Source: CAWJMD01 sp963700925
GTDB lineage: Bacteria > Actinomycetota > Actinomycetes > Actinomycetales > CAWJMD01
NCBI GenBank assembly: GCA_963700925.1
Contig: OY969553.1
Location: 1,984,001 to 2,048,000 of the forward strand
Reading direction: 5' to 3'
DNA length: 64,000 nucleotides
Part shown: one piece after another, positions 1-7,819 of the stretch
Layout: each line of letters opens with the position of its first letter
How positions within the stretch are numbered: the first letter of the stretch is position 1
The notes under the pieces: generated by a model
The model's database searches: none
What the model was told of the DNA's origin: nothing
Seen by the model: the letters and a program-made list of their open reading frames with translations, nothing else
Position numbers and translations under genes: made by a program

Positions 1-60
1 GACGCCATCCACCAGGCCCACCGCATCGGCGACCAGCTGCGCCTCGGCCTGGACCCGTAG
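1..60 (+). CDS. C-terminal end of a gene cut by the window edge
   Basis: The first 60 bases read as an open frame of 19 residues ending in TAG at 58-60 (tail reads DAIHQAHRIGDQLRLGLDP). Codon use has the strong third-position G/C of the neighbouring real genes. Only the tail is visible, so no family can be named. It is followed by a low-complexity stretch rather than by a tightly spaced gene. Confidence 0.5.
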   Translation, partial: DAIHQAHRIGDQLRLGLDP

Positions 61-84
61 AGGGTCGGCTCCGCCTCAGGCGCC

Positions 85-168
85 AACGCACCGAACGCAC
101 CGCGCGCACCGCACCGCGCCGCACCGCACCGGACCGCGCCGGACCGCGCCGGACCGCACCGAGCAACC
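85..168. repeat. Pentameric CCGNN low-complexity tract
   Basis: A run of 5-base units of the type ACCGC / GCCGC / ACCGG fills this stretch, with the 10-base unit ACCGCGCCGG repeated almost exactly near its end. It lies in the 240-base gap between the partial first gene and the sigma factor and carries no convincing gene. Frames across it are biased artefacts of the repeat. Confidence 0.7.
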
Positions 169-287
169 GCAGAGACCGGACCACCAGTTGCCGGTCCCTA
201 CAGATCGAGCGGAATCGGACCTGTGGCATGTCAGGAGGCCTGTGTACGGTGGCGAGGTAGCAGGTCGAACTCGCAGGGACCGCAAAC

Positions 288-293
288 AGGAGG
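288..293 (+). promoter_or_regulatory. Strong ribosome binding site fixing the sigma factor start
   Basis: AGGAGG stands 7 bases before GTG at 301. This decides the start: the same frame is open upstream to 223 but has no ribosome binding site there. Confidence 0.8.
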
Positions 294-300
294 CACCGGG

Positions 301-1368
301 GTGACTGGTCTTGCGTCCAAGAGGGTGGCACCAACGCGTGTGGCGCCCGCGACAGCGGCGTCCGACGTGGTGGATGTGCGGACGGACGACGACGTCCCGT
401 CCCGGCAGCGGTACGAGGGCGAGCTGGAGCAGCATCGCCGTGAGCTCACGGGCTACTGCTACCGGATGCTCGGCTCGGCGTTCGATGCCGAGGACGCCGT
501 CCAGGAGACGATGGTCCGGGCCTGGCGCGCACTCGACCGCTTCGACGGGCGCGCCTCTCTGCGGTCATGGCTGTACCGCATCGCCACCAACGTGTGCTTC
601 GACTCGCTGAGCGGTACCAAGCGCCGGGCCATGCCGATGGACCTGTCCGAGAACCCGTCGCCGCCCGTCAGCGCGTCCCTCGGCGTGCCCCTGACGGAGA
701 GGACGTGGATCGAGCCGATGCCCGACGGGCGGGTGCTGCCCGAGATCAGCGACCCCGCCGACGTGGCCGTGGGGCGTGAGACCGTGCGGCTCGCCTTCGT
801 GGCCGCCCTTCAGCACCTGCCGGCTCGGCAGCGGGCCGTCCTGATCCTGCGAGAGGTGTTGCGCTGGAAGGCGAGTGAGGTTGCCGAGCTGCTCGACACC
901 AGCGTCGCGTCGGTCAACAGCGCGCTGCAGCGTGCACGCGCCACGCTCTCGTCCGACGAGCTGACGCTGGCCGGCAGCGCACCCAACGCCCTCGACGAGG
1001 AGCACGCGGCTCTACTGGCCCGTTACGTCGAGGCCTTCGAGGCGTACGACATCGACTCCTTGGTGGCGCTGCTGCACGAGGACGCCACTCAGTCGATGCC
1101 GCCGTACGCGCTCTGGCTCAGCGGCCCCGTCGACATCGGACGCTGGCACCTCGGCCCGGGCGGCGGATGCCGTGGCTCGCGCCTGCTGCCCGTGATGGCG
1201 AACGGCACGACCGGGCTGGCCCAGTACAAGCCCGCTCCGGACGGGCAGCTCAAGCCGTGGGGCATCCACATGCTGCAGTTCTCAGAGGGGCGGGTCATCG
1301 GGATCACGAACTTCCTCGACACCAGCCTGTTCGAGCTGTTCGGCCTCCCTGACCACCTCGACCCCTGA
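301..1368 (+). CDS. ECF-type sigma-70 factor with C-terminal SnoaL-like domain (SigG-like)
   Basis: Directs RNA polymerase to a dedicated promoter set. The 355-residue protein has a short disordered N-terminus, a region-2 core at about 45-115 (RMLGSAFDAEDAVQETMVRA, then an RSWLYRIATN element), a spacer, region 4 at about 165-215 (LPARQRAVLILREVL, then an SVASVNSALQRARA helix-turn-helix), and a SnoaL-like domain from about 238 to the end. This long architecture is that of mycobacterial SigG-type ECF factors, in which the C-terminal domain is thought to modulate activity and no cognate anti-sigma factor is obvious. None lies beside it here. It converges on, and overlaps by 87 bases, a STAS protein gene on the other strand. 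The family call is firm; SigG orthology is inferred. Confidence 0.85.
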   Translation: MTGLASKRVAPTRVAPATAASDVVDVRTDDDVPSRQRYEGELEQHRRELTGYCYRMLGSAFDAEDAVQETMVRAWRALDRFDGRASLRSWLYRIATNVCFDSLSGTKRRAMPMDLSENPSPPVSASLGVPLTERTWIEPMPDGRVLPEISDPADVAVGRETVRLAFVAALQHLPARQRAVLILREVLRWKASEVAELLDTSVASVNSALQRARATLSSDELTLAGSAPNALDEEHAALLARYVEAFEAYDIDSLVALLHEDATQSMPPYALWLSGPVDIGRWHLGPGGGCRGSRLLPVMANGTTGLAQYKPAPDGQLKPWGIHMLQFSEGRVIGITNFLDTSLFELFGLPDHLDP

Positions 1369-1671
1369 CCCTTGCGCCGGGGCCGGACGCACCGGCACCA
1401 CGTCGGACAGGCCCGTCAGCCCGAGCAACGACTGAAGGTGCTGGCTCGCGCCGCGCAGCACGACCTGCGATCCGCTGCGCCGAGCCGCCAGCTGCAGGCG
1501 CGCCAGGCCATCCACCACCACGGCGTCCGGACGGCTGAGGCGGGCGACGTCGCAGACGACCTCGTGCGACGTCCCCTCGGTGGAGAAGTTCTGGGCCACG
1601 TTCGAGCACACCCATGCCACGTCGTCCCGGGAGAACGAGCCCTCGAACATGAGGAGGAGCATCCTCGTCAC
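1282..1671 (-). CDS. STAS-domain protein (anti-sigma antagonist-like)
   Basis: A 129-residue protein read from GTG at 1671, with AGGAGG 6 bases upstream. Residues about 1-95 look like a STAS fold: an N-terminal strand, a segment CDVARLSRPDAVVVDGLARL in the place where the phosphorylatable Ser/Thr region of anti-anti-sigma factors lies, and a terminal helix LQSLLGLTGLSDVVPV. A canonical DSSG/DSTG serine motif is absent, so classic phospho-switching is doubtful. The last 30 or so residues run antisense into the 3' end of the sigma gene and look like read-through rather than folded sequence. A functional link with the convergent sigma factor is only suggested by position. Confidence 0.6.
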   Translation of the reverse strand: MTRMLLLMFEGSFSRDDVAWVCSNVAQNFSTEGTSHEVVCDVARLSRPDAVVVDGLARLQLAARRSGSQVVLRGASQHLQSLLGLTGLSDVVPVRPAPAQGSGVEVVREAEQLEQAGVEEVRDPDDPPL

Positions 1672-1799
1672 GCCGGACCTCCTGGTGTGTGCGCCGCCCG
1701 AATCGGTATCTCCAGAGTGAAGACCCCGCCGAGCTGCCGAAGTCATCGCCGCGGCTTCACCCTTCGGCCCGACGACTGAGATAAGCCGACTACGGAGAG

Positions 1800-2558
1800 T
1801 CACACTGGACGATGAGGCGTGAGCGCTGCCTCGTCCATGCCGAGCTGGTCGACGAGGTTTCGCCTCCCGTCCGGTGTCACACGAACGGCGCGGGGCCGCG
1901 ACGTCCGCTCGACCCAGCCGAGCACCAGGAAGCGCTCGCACAGCGCTGCCGGCGCGGAGCCTGCGAGGTGCTGGCGTCGCTCGGTCCAGTCGAGACACCC
2001 GCGTAGCACCGGACGGCGCGAGGCGGTGACACGGCTGACGTCCACGCCGATCTCGTCCAGCCATTCCAGTCCCGAGCGGGTCAGGGCGAGGCCGCCGCTG
2101 TCGTCGACGAATCCCTTGGCGCACAGGCTGTCTCGCAGTGCGACCCCGAGGCGACCGGCCAGGTGGTCGTAGCACGTGCGCGCCTCGGCGAGGGAGGACG
2201 ATGCGGAGACCGTCCGCAGCGAGGTGGGTCGGGTCCCCGGCGATGCCTGGGCGCCCAGCTCCTCGATCAACCCTGCAGCCCGGGCGTCAGCGAGGCGCAG
2301 GTAGCGGTGCCTGCCCTGCTTCTCCCGCACCAGCAGGCCACCGTCCATCAGCCGGTCGACGTGGGCGGTCGCCGTCGACGGGGCCACCCCGGCCGTCCGA
2401 GCCAGCTCGCCCGCCGTCCACGTGCGTCCGTCGAGGAGAGCGAGGCACATGGTCGCCCGCGTCTCGTCGGCCAGCAGGGCCGCGAGGCGCGCCAGCGAGC
2501 GTCCATCGGCAGCGGGCCTGGCGCCGCGGGCTGCGGGGCAGGGAGGGCACGGCGTCAC
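1800..2558 (-). CDS. Winged helix-turn-helix (ArsR-type) transcriptional regulator
   Basis: A 252-residue regulator. An N-terminal winged helix at about 20-85 contains LARTAGVAPSTATAHVDRLM as recognition segment, followed by a wing (KQGRHRYLRLAD). The larger C-terminal part has LTRSGLEWLDEIGVDVS and CLDWTERRQHLAG, a pattern of ArsR-like proteins that regulate exporters. GTG at 2558 overlaps the TGA of the preceding EamA gene as GTGA, so the two are translationally coupled; the upstream extension of the frame is therefore not used. Its most likely target is the exporter operon itself. No effector can be inferred. Confidence 0.8.
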   Translation of the reverse strand: MTPCPPCPAARGARPAADGRSLARLAALLADETRATMCLALLDGRTWTAGELARTAGVAPSTATAHVDRLMDGGLLVREKQGRHRYLRLADARAAGLIEELGAQASPGTRPTSLRTVSASSSLAEARTCYDHLAGRLGVALRDSLCAKGFVDDSGGLALTRSGLEWLDEIGVDVSRVTASRRPVLRGCLDWTERRQHLAGSAPAALCERFLVLGWVERTSRPRAVRVTPDGRRNLVDQLGMDEAALTPHRPV

Positions 2559-3511
2559 GGACGTGAACGACGGCGCGAGATCGCCACACCGACCAGGCAG
2601 ACCGCGCCGCCGACGACGGCCAGAGACGCCGGCACCTCGCCCAGCAGCGCCCAGCCGCCCAGCACGGTCAGCGGCGGCACCAGGTACGTGGACGCCCCGA
2701 GGCGACCGGCGCTGCTGCGCGCCAGCGCGTAGGCCCAGGTGGTGAAGGCGACCGCGGTCGGCATCACGCCGAGGTAGACGACCCAGGCCAGCGCCGACGG
2801 CGGCGCCACCGTCAGGTCGTGCACGAGGTCGGGCGCCGCGGGCAGCGTGCAGACGGCGCCGATCGTGCAGGCGATCCACGTGACCTGGAGCGCCGGAAGC
2901 GTTCGCAGCAGCGGCTTCTGGGCGACGACGCCGATCGCGTAGGTGACCGCGGCGACGACGCACAGCAGCACGCCCCACAGGTCGGCGTCCCCGGTCGACG
3001 ACGCGGCACCGATCACCAGCACTCCCGCGAAAGCCACTCCGCTGCCGACTACGAGCGGGCGCGGAAAGCCCTCACCCAGCATGAGGCCCGCGAGCAGCGC
3101 GATGAGCAGCGGACCGATGTTGACGAGCATCGCCGCGGTGCCGGCATCCAGGCGCTGTTCGGCCGCGTTCAGCGCGACGTTGTAGACGGCGAACCATGAG
3201 ACGCCGCAGATGACCAGCCGTGGCCAGTGCTGCCGCGCCGGCCACGCGTGGCGTCGCACCAGCAGCAGCCCACCGAGCACCGCGCTGGCGACCGCGAGCC
3301 GTCCCAGCGTCAGTGGCCCGGGCGACACGTGGTCACCGAGATGCCGGATCGCCACGAACGCGGACGCCCACAGCAGCACCGTGACAAGGATCGCGAGCAC
3401 GGGGAGCACGCCGCCGGCGTGGGGCCCCGAGCTCTCAGACTGCCCCGAGCCATCAGGCTGGGAGGTCCCGTCCGTGCTGCCCGCTGGGGTTGGTTCCGCT
3501 GTCGTGGTCAT
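2555..3511 (-). CDS. EamA/DMT-superfamily exporter
   Basis: A 318-residue inner-membrane transporter of the drug/metabolite family. A polar Gly/Ser-rich N-terminus of about 35 residues is followed by ten hydrophobic segments in two EamA repeats: the first from WASAFVAIRHLG to about residue 165, the second ending at VGVAISRRRSRP. The start is ATG at 3511; its ribosome site is weak. It is the first gene of a two-gene operon with the regulator that overlaps its stop by 4 bases. Substrate unknown; members export amino acids, metabolites or dyes. Confidence 0.85.
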   Translation of the reverse strand: MTTTAEPTPAGSTDGTSQPDGSGQSESSGPHAGGVLPVLAILVTVLLWASAFVAIRHLGDHVSPGPLTLGRLAVASAVLGGLLLVRRHAWPARQHWPRLVICGVSWFAVYNVALNAAEQRLDAGTAAMLVNIGPLLIALLAGLMLGEGFPRPLVVGSGVAFAGVLVIGAASSTGDADLWGVLLCVVAAVTYAIGVVAQKPLLRTLPALQVTWIACTIGAVCTLPAAPDLVHDLTVAPPSALAWVVYLGVMPTAVAFTTWAYALARSSAGRLGASTYLVPPLTVLGGWALLGEVPASLAVVGGAVCLVGVAISRRRSRP

Positions 3512-3622
3512 GGTGATGGAACGTAGAAGGGCGACGTTTCGTGAGGGACCGAAGCGTTCGTGCGGACGGGAGGCGGTAGGCGCGTCCTGGCTTCTGCGCA
3601 TCCCGTCCGAGACCATGCGGGT

Positions 3623-4159
3623 GTGAGCACGGAGCGAATGGCGGACGGCAAGGGCGAGGAGCCCGACGAAACGGGAGACGGCGACGTCCCACGCCCGGCC
3701 ACGCTCGACCTGGACTCAGCCTCCCCGGACGAACCGGTTGCCGAGGAAGGGTGGGACCCACAGCTCGTGGCCGCAGCAGGAACGGCAGCCGCCGGCGTTG
3801 CCGCGCTGATCGGCGCCCTGGCTCTCGCGGTCGCCGCCAACGCGGCAGCGCAGCAGCCGTGCGTGTTTCCGGACGACGTCTACAGCGGGGACGGATGGCC
3901 CCGCTCGGCTGCGATCGTCGCCTGCCTGTCTGTCGCTGCTGCGGCTCTCGGAGTGGCTGGCCTCCAGACCGGCCGCCGCGTCAGGGCCGCGATGCAGATC
4001 TCAGTGAGCCTGGCCGCGCTGCTGCTTGCCGGCGCGGCACTCGCCCTGGCCATGGGCGACGCAGTCACGCGTCCTCACTTCGACCTCGAGCCGTCCAACA
4101 GCATCGGTGTTTCGGAGCGCTACAACGAGTTCGGGATGCCGCTGGTCGAGTGCCGCTGA
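3623..4159 (+). CDS. Hypothetical membrane protein with acidic cytoplasmic N-terminus
   Basis: A 178-residue protein not assignable to a family. The first 50 residues are acidic and disordered (GKGEEPDETGDGDVP). Three hydrophobic helices follow at about 52-75, 96-116 and 125-145, with two cysteines framing the polar loops. GTG at 3623 is taken as start; ATG at 3638 is an alternative, and neither has a good ribosome site. It is divergent from the EamA gene with about 110 bases between the starts and is followed convergently by the truncated LAxTG gene. Confidence 0.6.
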   Translation: MSTERMADGKGEEPDETGDGDVPRPATLDLDSASPDEPVAEEGWDPQLVAAAGTAAAGVAALIGALALAVAANAAAQQPCVFPDDVYSGDGWPRSAAIVACLSVAAAALGVAGLQTGRRVRAAMQISVSLAALLLAGAALALAMGDAVTRPHFDLEPSNSIGVSERYNEFGMPLVECR

Positions 4160-4202
4160 CTCGGCGCACACAGCGCGGACCGCCCTCACGGCCCGACGCG
4201 TG

Positions 4203-4736
4203 TCAGACCTCGTCTCGACGACGCCTGCTGACGAGGAGCAGAGTCGCACCGGATCCCAGCAGCAATGTCGCCACCACGCTGCCCAGCGCGAACTCAGCGC
4301 CTGTGCGCGCCAGCCGCGTTGAGCGGGTCGGGTCTCTGCCCTCACCGCGCGGGTCCTCGCGGGCCACAACGCCTTGCAGGACACGGCCCGAGTCGCCGTC
4401 GTCGTTGTTGCTCGTCGAGTCTTCGACGGTCGGCGTCGACACGGTTGCACTGTTCGACACGGTGGACCCCACTGCGGCGTCCACACTCGTCACGCTGCTG
4501 ATCACCGAGGTGGCGCCGGCAGCGAGATCCGTGCTGCGCGTGCACGTCACGGTGGACCCGCTGGGCGAGCAGACGAACCCGCCACCTGCAGCGCTGACGA
4601 AGGTCCTCGACGTCGAGGCGCACCCGAGGTACGCAGCAGGTGGGCCGAGCGGAGCGACAGCGCAGGTCAGAGCGCATGGAGACTTCCCCGTGAGTGACAA
4701 GGGGGGCTTCTCCGAGTCGGCACCTTTGACCCCCAA
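4203..4736 (-). pseudogene. Remnant of a DUF11-repeat surface protein with LAxTG sorting signal
   Basis: The C-terminal part is a clear cell-wall anchor: LARTG, a hydrophobic helix, then a basic tail SRRRRDEV, as recognised by class E sortases. Before it lies the second half of a DUF11-type repeat (TFVSAAGGGFVCSPSGSTVT through SNSATVSTPT). The first half of that repeat, any earlier repeats and the signal peptide are missing: the frame starts with about 40 residues unlike DUF11 and there are only 51 bases to the next gene, which runs the other way. A sorting signal without export signal cannot work, so this is read as a truncated gene. Confidence 0.7.
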
Positions 4737-4787
4737 CTGTGCGGAAAACGGCCAGGAGTCCTACGAGCCACCGGATACCGTCTGCCC

Positions 4788-5735
4788 GTGACCGTCCCTG
4801 CGTACGCCGACGTCGAGGCCGCGAGGCAGCGGTTGGACTGGGTGACGCGCCGGGTTGCCGTCTCCCACGTCGAGGCCGGCTCCCTCACGGAGAGCGAGGT
4901 CTGGCTGGCGCACGAGTACCTGCAGCACACCGGCTCGTTCAAGGCCCGAGGCGCGCTGAACTTCGTCACCGACGCCGCCGAGCGCGGCGCGCTGGACCGT
5001 GGCGTGGTCATCGCCTCGGGTGGCAACGCCGGACTCGCGTGCGCGTGGGCCGCACGTGAGAAGGGCGCTACTGCAACGGTCTTCGTCCCAGAGACGGCGC
5101 CGGACGTCAAGGTCCAGAGGCTGCATCATCTAGGAGCCGATGTACGTCAGGTGGGTGCCGACTACCACGAGGCGTCCACTGCGGCAGCGGCCCACGCCGC
5201 CCAGACGGGAGCCCTGCAGTCACACGCCTACGATCACCCACTCATCGCTGCCGGGGCCGGCACGTTGCTGCACGAGGCCGTCGAGGACATGCCCGAACCG
5301 CCCAGGACCGTCGTCGTCGCGGTCGGTGGTGGCGGGCTGTTCACGGGGACGGCCGTGACCGCGCTCGAGCACGGCATCCGCGTCGTCACCTCGGAACCCG
5401 ACGGGTGCCGGGCCCTGAACGCCGCACTGGAGGCGGGCGGGCCGGTTGACGTGCCGGTCGCCTCGATAGCGGCCGACTCCCTGGGCGCCCGGCGCTGCTC
5501 GGCGATGGCCTACCAGGCGGCCCGCCGCCAGGACGTCGTGTCGGTCACCGTCACCGACGACCAGATCGTGGCTGCGCGCCGGGCGCTCTGGGACGAGTGT
5601 CGCGTCGTGGTGGAGCACGGTGCGGCGACCGCCCTCGCCGCCGTCGCATCCGGTGCCTACCGCCCTGAGCTGGGCGAGAACGTGCTCGTCGTGCTGTGCG
5701 GCGCCAACACGGACCCCGGCGACCTGCTCTCCTGA
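4788..5735 (+). CDS. PLP-dependent threonine/serine dehydratase-like enzyme
   Basis: A fold-type II PLP enzyme of 315 residues, predicted to deaminate threonine or serine to a 2-oxo acid and ammonia in the cytoplasm. Lys52 in TGSFKARGA forms the internal aldimine; SGGNAG at 77-82 is the substrate/cofactor loop; VAVGGGGLFTG at about 176-186 binds the cofactor phosphate. It lacks a C-terminal ACT domain, so it resembles the short catabolic or serine/threonine dehydratase forms rather than feedback-regulated IlvA. Start is GTG at 4788 with poor ribosome site. Racemase activity cannot be excluded. Confidence 0.88.
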   Translation: MTVPAYADVEAARQRLDWVTRRVAVSHVEAGSLTESEVWLAHEYLQHTGSFKARGALNFVTDAAERGALDRGVVIASGGNAGLACAWAAREKGATATVFVPETAPDVKVQRLHHLGADVRQVGADYHEASTAAAAHAAQTGALQSHAYDHPLIAAGAGTLLHEAVEDMPEPPRTVVVAVGGGGLFTGTAVTALEHGIRVVTSEPDGCRALNAALEAGGPVDVPVASIAADSLGARRCSAMAYQAARRQDVVSVTVTDDQIVAARRALWDECRVVVEHGAATALAAVASGAYRPELGENVLVVLCGANTDPGDLLS

Positions 5736-5761
5736 GACCTGAACCCTGGGACGCTCGTGGG

Positions 5762-6214
5762 GTGAGCGACGACGGCCCGTACGGCGACCTGGAGGTCACG
5801 CGCACCCTCGCGGTCCCGTCCAGGCTGCTGCAGTGGCGGTTCTCGCGGTCCTCCGGGCCCGGCGGTCAGGGCGTCAACACCGCCGACTCGCGCGCCGAGC
5901 TCTCGCTCGACCTCGGCACCCTGCAGGCGGCGGCGGACGGCTGGCCCGAGGCGTTGGTCGACACCGTGCGACGCCGCCTCGCCGACCGGTTGGTCGACGA
6001 CACGCTCACGGTGTCGGCGTCCGAACACCGCCAGCAGCTGCGCAACCGTCAAGCGGCACGGGTGCGGATGGCTGCCCTGCTGCGGGAGGCGACAGCGCCT
6101 GCCGGTCCGAGGCGACGCCCGACCCGCCCGAGTGCGGGCGCCCGTCAGCGGCGGCTGGACGACAAGAAGCGCCGCTCCCGGCTCAAGCAGGCGCGTCGCC
6201 GGGACACCGACTGA
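5762..6214 (+). CDS. arfB: Alternative ribosome-rescue factor ArfB (peptidyl-tRNA hydrolase)
   Basis: Releases peptides from ribosomes stalled on truncated mRNA. The 150-residue protein has the class I release-factor domain with the catalytic GGQ at 34-36 (SGPGGQGVNT) and the long, very basic C-terminal tail (DDKKRRSRLKQARRRDTD) that enters the empty mRNA channel. Length and order match ArfB/YaeJ. Start GTG at 5762 lies 26 bases after the dehydratase stop, so the two may be co-transcribed without obvious functional link. Confidence 0.92.
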   Translation: MSDDGPYGDLEVTRTLAVPSRLLQWRFSRSSGPGGQGVNTADSRAELSLDLGTLQAAADGWPEALVDTVRRRLADRLVDDTLTVSASEHRQQLRNRQAARVRMAALLREATAPAGPRRRPTRPSAGARQRRLDDKKRRSRLKQARRRDTD

Positions 6215-6247
6215 GATCGACTCGTGCTGAGCGCAATTGACACGGGC

Positions 6248-6682
6248 TCAGCCGGCCGCGAGCAGGTCTGTCAGGAGCCGCTTGAGCTCGGCGTGTCCGT
6301 CGGGGCCGAGGATCTCGTCGATCCGCTCCTCGATGCCCTGGATGGTCGAGATCCCCGCGGCGATGCACTCGCTCCCGCGCGGAGTGAGCACGATCAGCTT
6401 CGCGCGGCGGTCGGTCGGGTCGGGATGCCGCTCGACGTAGCCCAGCTCCTCCAGCTCGTCGACCAGCTCCCCCATCGCCTGGGGTGACATGTTCGCGCCG
6501 CGAGCCAGCTCGGTGAGGCGGTTCCCGTCCCGGCCGATCTGGGCGAACACAGCGGAGTGCGACGGCTTCTGCGGGAACCCCGCGCCCACCACGCCGTCGA
6601 CGATCTGGAACCCGAGCAGGCTGTAGGCGCGACCGAGCATCGCGATCGTGTTGTCCGCCTGCTGCTGAGGGTCTTGCTCCAT
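6248..6682 (-). CDS. MarR-family regulator divergent from the hemerythrin gene
   Basis: A 144-residue MarR protein with the winged helix at about 50-110: LTELARGANMSPQAMGELVDELEELGYVER followed by the wing DPTDRRAKLIVLTPRG. Start ATG at 6682 has AAGGA at a spacing of 7. The 75-base divergent spacer to the hemerythrin gene holds an AGGTATACCT palindrome between the two starts, so it probably represses itself and the hemerythrin operon, responding to an unknown ligand or oxidant. Confidence 0.88.
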   Translation of the reverse strand: MEQDPQQQADNTIAMLGRAYSLLGFQIVDGVVGAGFPQKPSHSAVFAQIGRDGNRLTELARGANMSPQAMGELVDELEELGYVERHPDPTDRRAKLIVLTPRGSECIAAGISTIQGIEERIDEILGPDGHAELKRLLTDLLAAG

Positions 6683-6689
6683 GAGAATT

Positions 6690-6726
6690 CCTTAAGGTAT
6701 ACCTGCTTATCAAGGCTACCTTAGTA
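6690..6726. promoter_or_regulatory. Candidate MarR operator region between divergent genes
   Basis: The spacer holds CCTTAAGG (6690-6697) overlapping the perfect 10-base palindrome AGGTATACCT (6695-6704), then a related AAGGCTACCTTAG at 6713-6725. These are the most AT-rich and most symmetrical bases between the MarR start (6682) and the hemerythrin start (6758). Confidence 0.6.
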
Positions 6727-6757
6727 AGTTCAGGATCGCAGGGATGGAGACCCGCCG

Positions 6758-7417
6758 ATGACCACCCAAGTTCCTTCCGCAACCTCGGCACGCACTGAGG
6801 AGATGGCCGTGATCCATCGCATCTTCCGGCGTGGCTTCCCGAAGATGGCCGAGCTGGTGCGCCAGGCCGCGGCCGGCGAGACCGCGCGCTCCGAGCCGAT
6901 CGCCGCACACCTCGACTTCCTGCTGAACAGCCTCCACGCCCACCACACCACGGAGGACGAGCACATCTGGCCCCGACTGCTCGAACGCGCTGCGCCCCAC
7001 GCGCAGCTGGTCACCCGGATGGAGACGCAGCACGAGGCGGTAGCAGAGCTCACGGAGCGGGTGCGCACGCTGTCGCAGACCTGGCGGCGGAGTCCCGGTA
7101 GCGGCGAGGACCTTGCCAGAGCGCTGGACGAGTTCACCTCCGCCCTCGTCGAGCACCTCGACGACGAGGAAGCCCACGTCGTTCCACTGATCCGTCAGCA
7201 CATCACCGCCGACGAGTGGATGCGGTTCGGCGAGAAGGCTTTCGAGAAGTTCACCAACCCCGAGAAGCTCGTCGCCACGGGCGCGCTGGAGGATGTCGCG
7301 ACCCCCGAGGAAGCCGGGTGGTTCCTGGCCGACCTACCGCTCCCGATCAAGGTGATGTGGCGACTCGTCGGCCGGCGCAAGTACGACCGCTACATCCGAC
7401 GGGTTCACGGCACGTGA
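6758..7417 (+). CDS. Hemerythrin HHE-domain protein
   Basis: A 219-residue four-helix-bundle protein predicted to bind a non-haem di-iron centre and sense or scavenge oxygen, NO or related species. Candidate ligands are spaced as in HHE domains: His20, the H60-x-H62-H63-TTEDEH cluster with Glu66 and His69, His92 in TQHEAV, and His133 with the EEAH pair at 138-140. A C-terminal extension of about 60 residues follows. ATG at 6758 has GGAGA 7 bases upstream. Its stop overlaps the next start (TGATG), and it is divergent from a MarR gene, its probable regulator. Confidence 0.85.
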   Translation: MTTQVPSATSARTEEMAVIHRIFRRGFPKMAELVRQAAAGETARSEPIAAHLDFLLNSLHAHHTTEDEHIWPRLLERAAPHAQLVTRMETQHEAVAELTERVRTLSQTWRRSPGSGEDLARALDEFTSALVEHLDDEEAHVVPLIRQHITADEWMRFGEKAFEKFTNPEKLVATGALEDVATPEEAGWFLADLPLPIKVMWRLVGRRKYDRYIRRVHGT

Positions 7418-7794
7418 TGCTCCGGGTCGCCGCCGCCTTGTGCTGGGTCAACGCCGTCGGTTTCGGCGTGTTCACGATCCCGGCCATCGCGAGAGTCTCG
7501 GCCGGAAAGGACCTCCCGATCGTGATGGGCTTCCCGGCCTACGGACGGGGTCCGTTCGAGGCGCACGGCCTGCAGTCGACGGTGCCGTTGCTGACCGGCT
7601 TCCTCGTCGTGTGCATCCTCGAGGGCGTCGCTGGGTGGCTGCTGTGGGGAGGACACCGCAGCGGCGCGATCCTTGCCCTGGCACTGCTTCCGGCCGGCGC
7701 CATCTACTGGTGGGGCTTCGCCCTGCCCATCCCACCGGTGTTCGCCCTCGTCCGCACGGTCCTGATCGTCGCTGGCTGGACCCAGCTTCGCTGA
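7417..7794 (+). CDS. Small four-helix membrane protein coupled to hemerythrin
   Basis: A 125-residue protein with four predicted membrane helices (about 4-24, 47-68, 72-92, 98-120) and a Pro/Gly-rich loop PAYGRGPFEAHG. It begins at ATG 7417 inside the hemerythrin stop (TGATG), with GTG at 7414 as a 4-bp-overlap alternative, so it is translated by coupling. No known family is recognised; its job is presumably tied to the hemerythrin protein. Confidence 0.75.
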   Translation: MLRVAAALCWVNAVGFGVFTIPAIARVSAGKDLPIVMGFPAYGRGPFEAHGLQSTVPLLTGFLVVCILEGVAGWLLWGGHRSGAILALALLPAGAIYWWGFALPIPPVFALVRTVLIVAGWTQLR

Positions 7795-7819
7795 GCGCCG
7801 TCGCCGGCCCGTCCGGGCG

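Noticed and set aside
85..168. CRISPR-like or satellite array in the pentamer tract
   Set aside because: Units are 5 bases with no spacers; simple low-complexity sequence.
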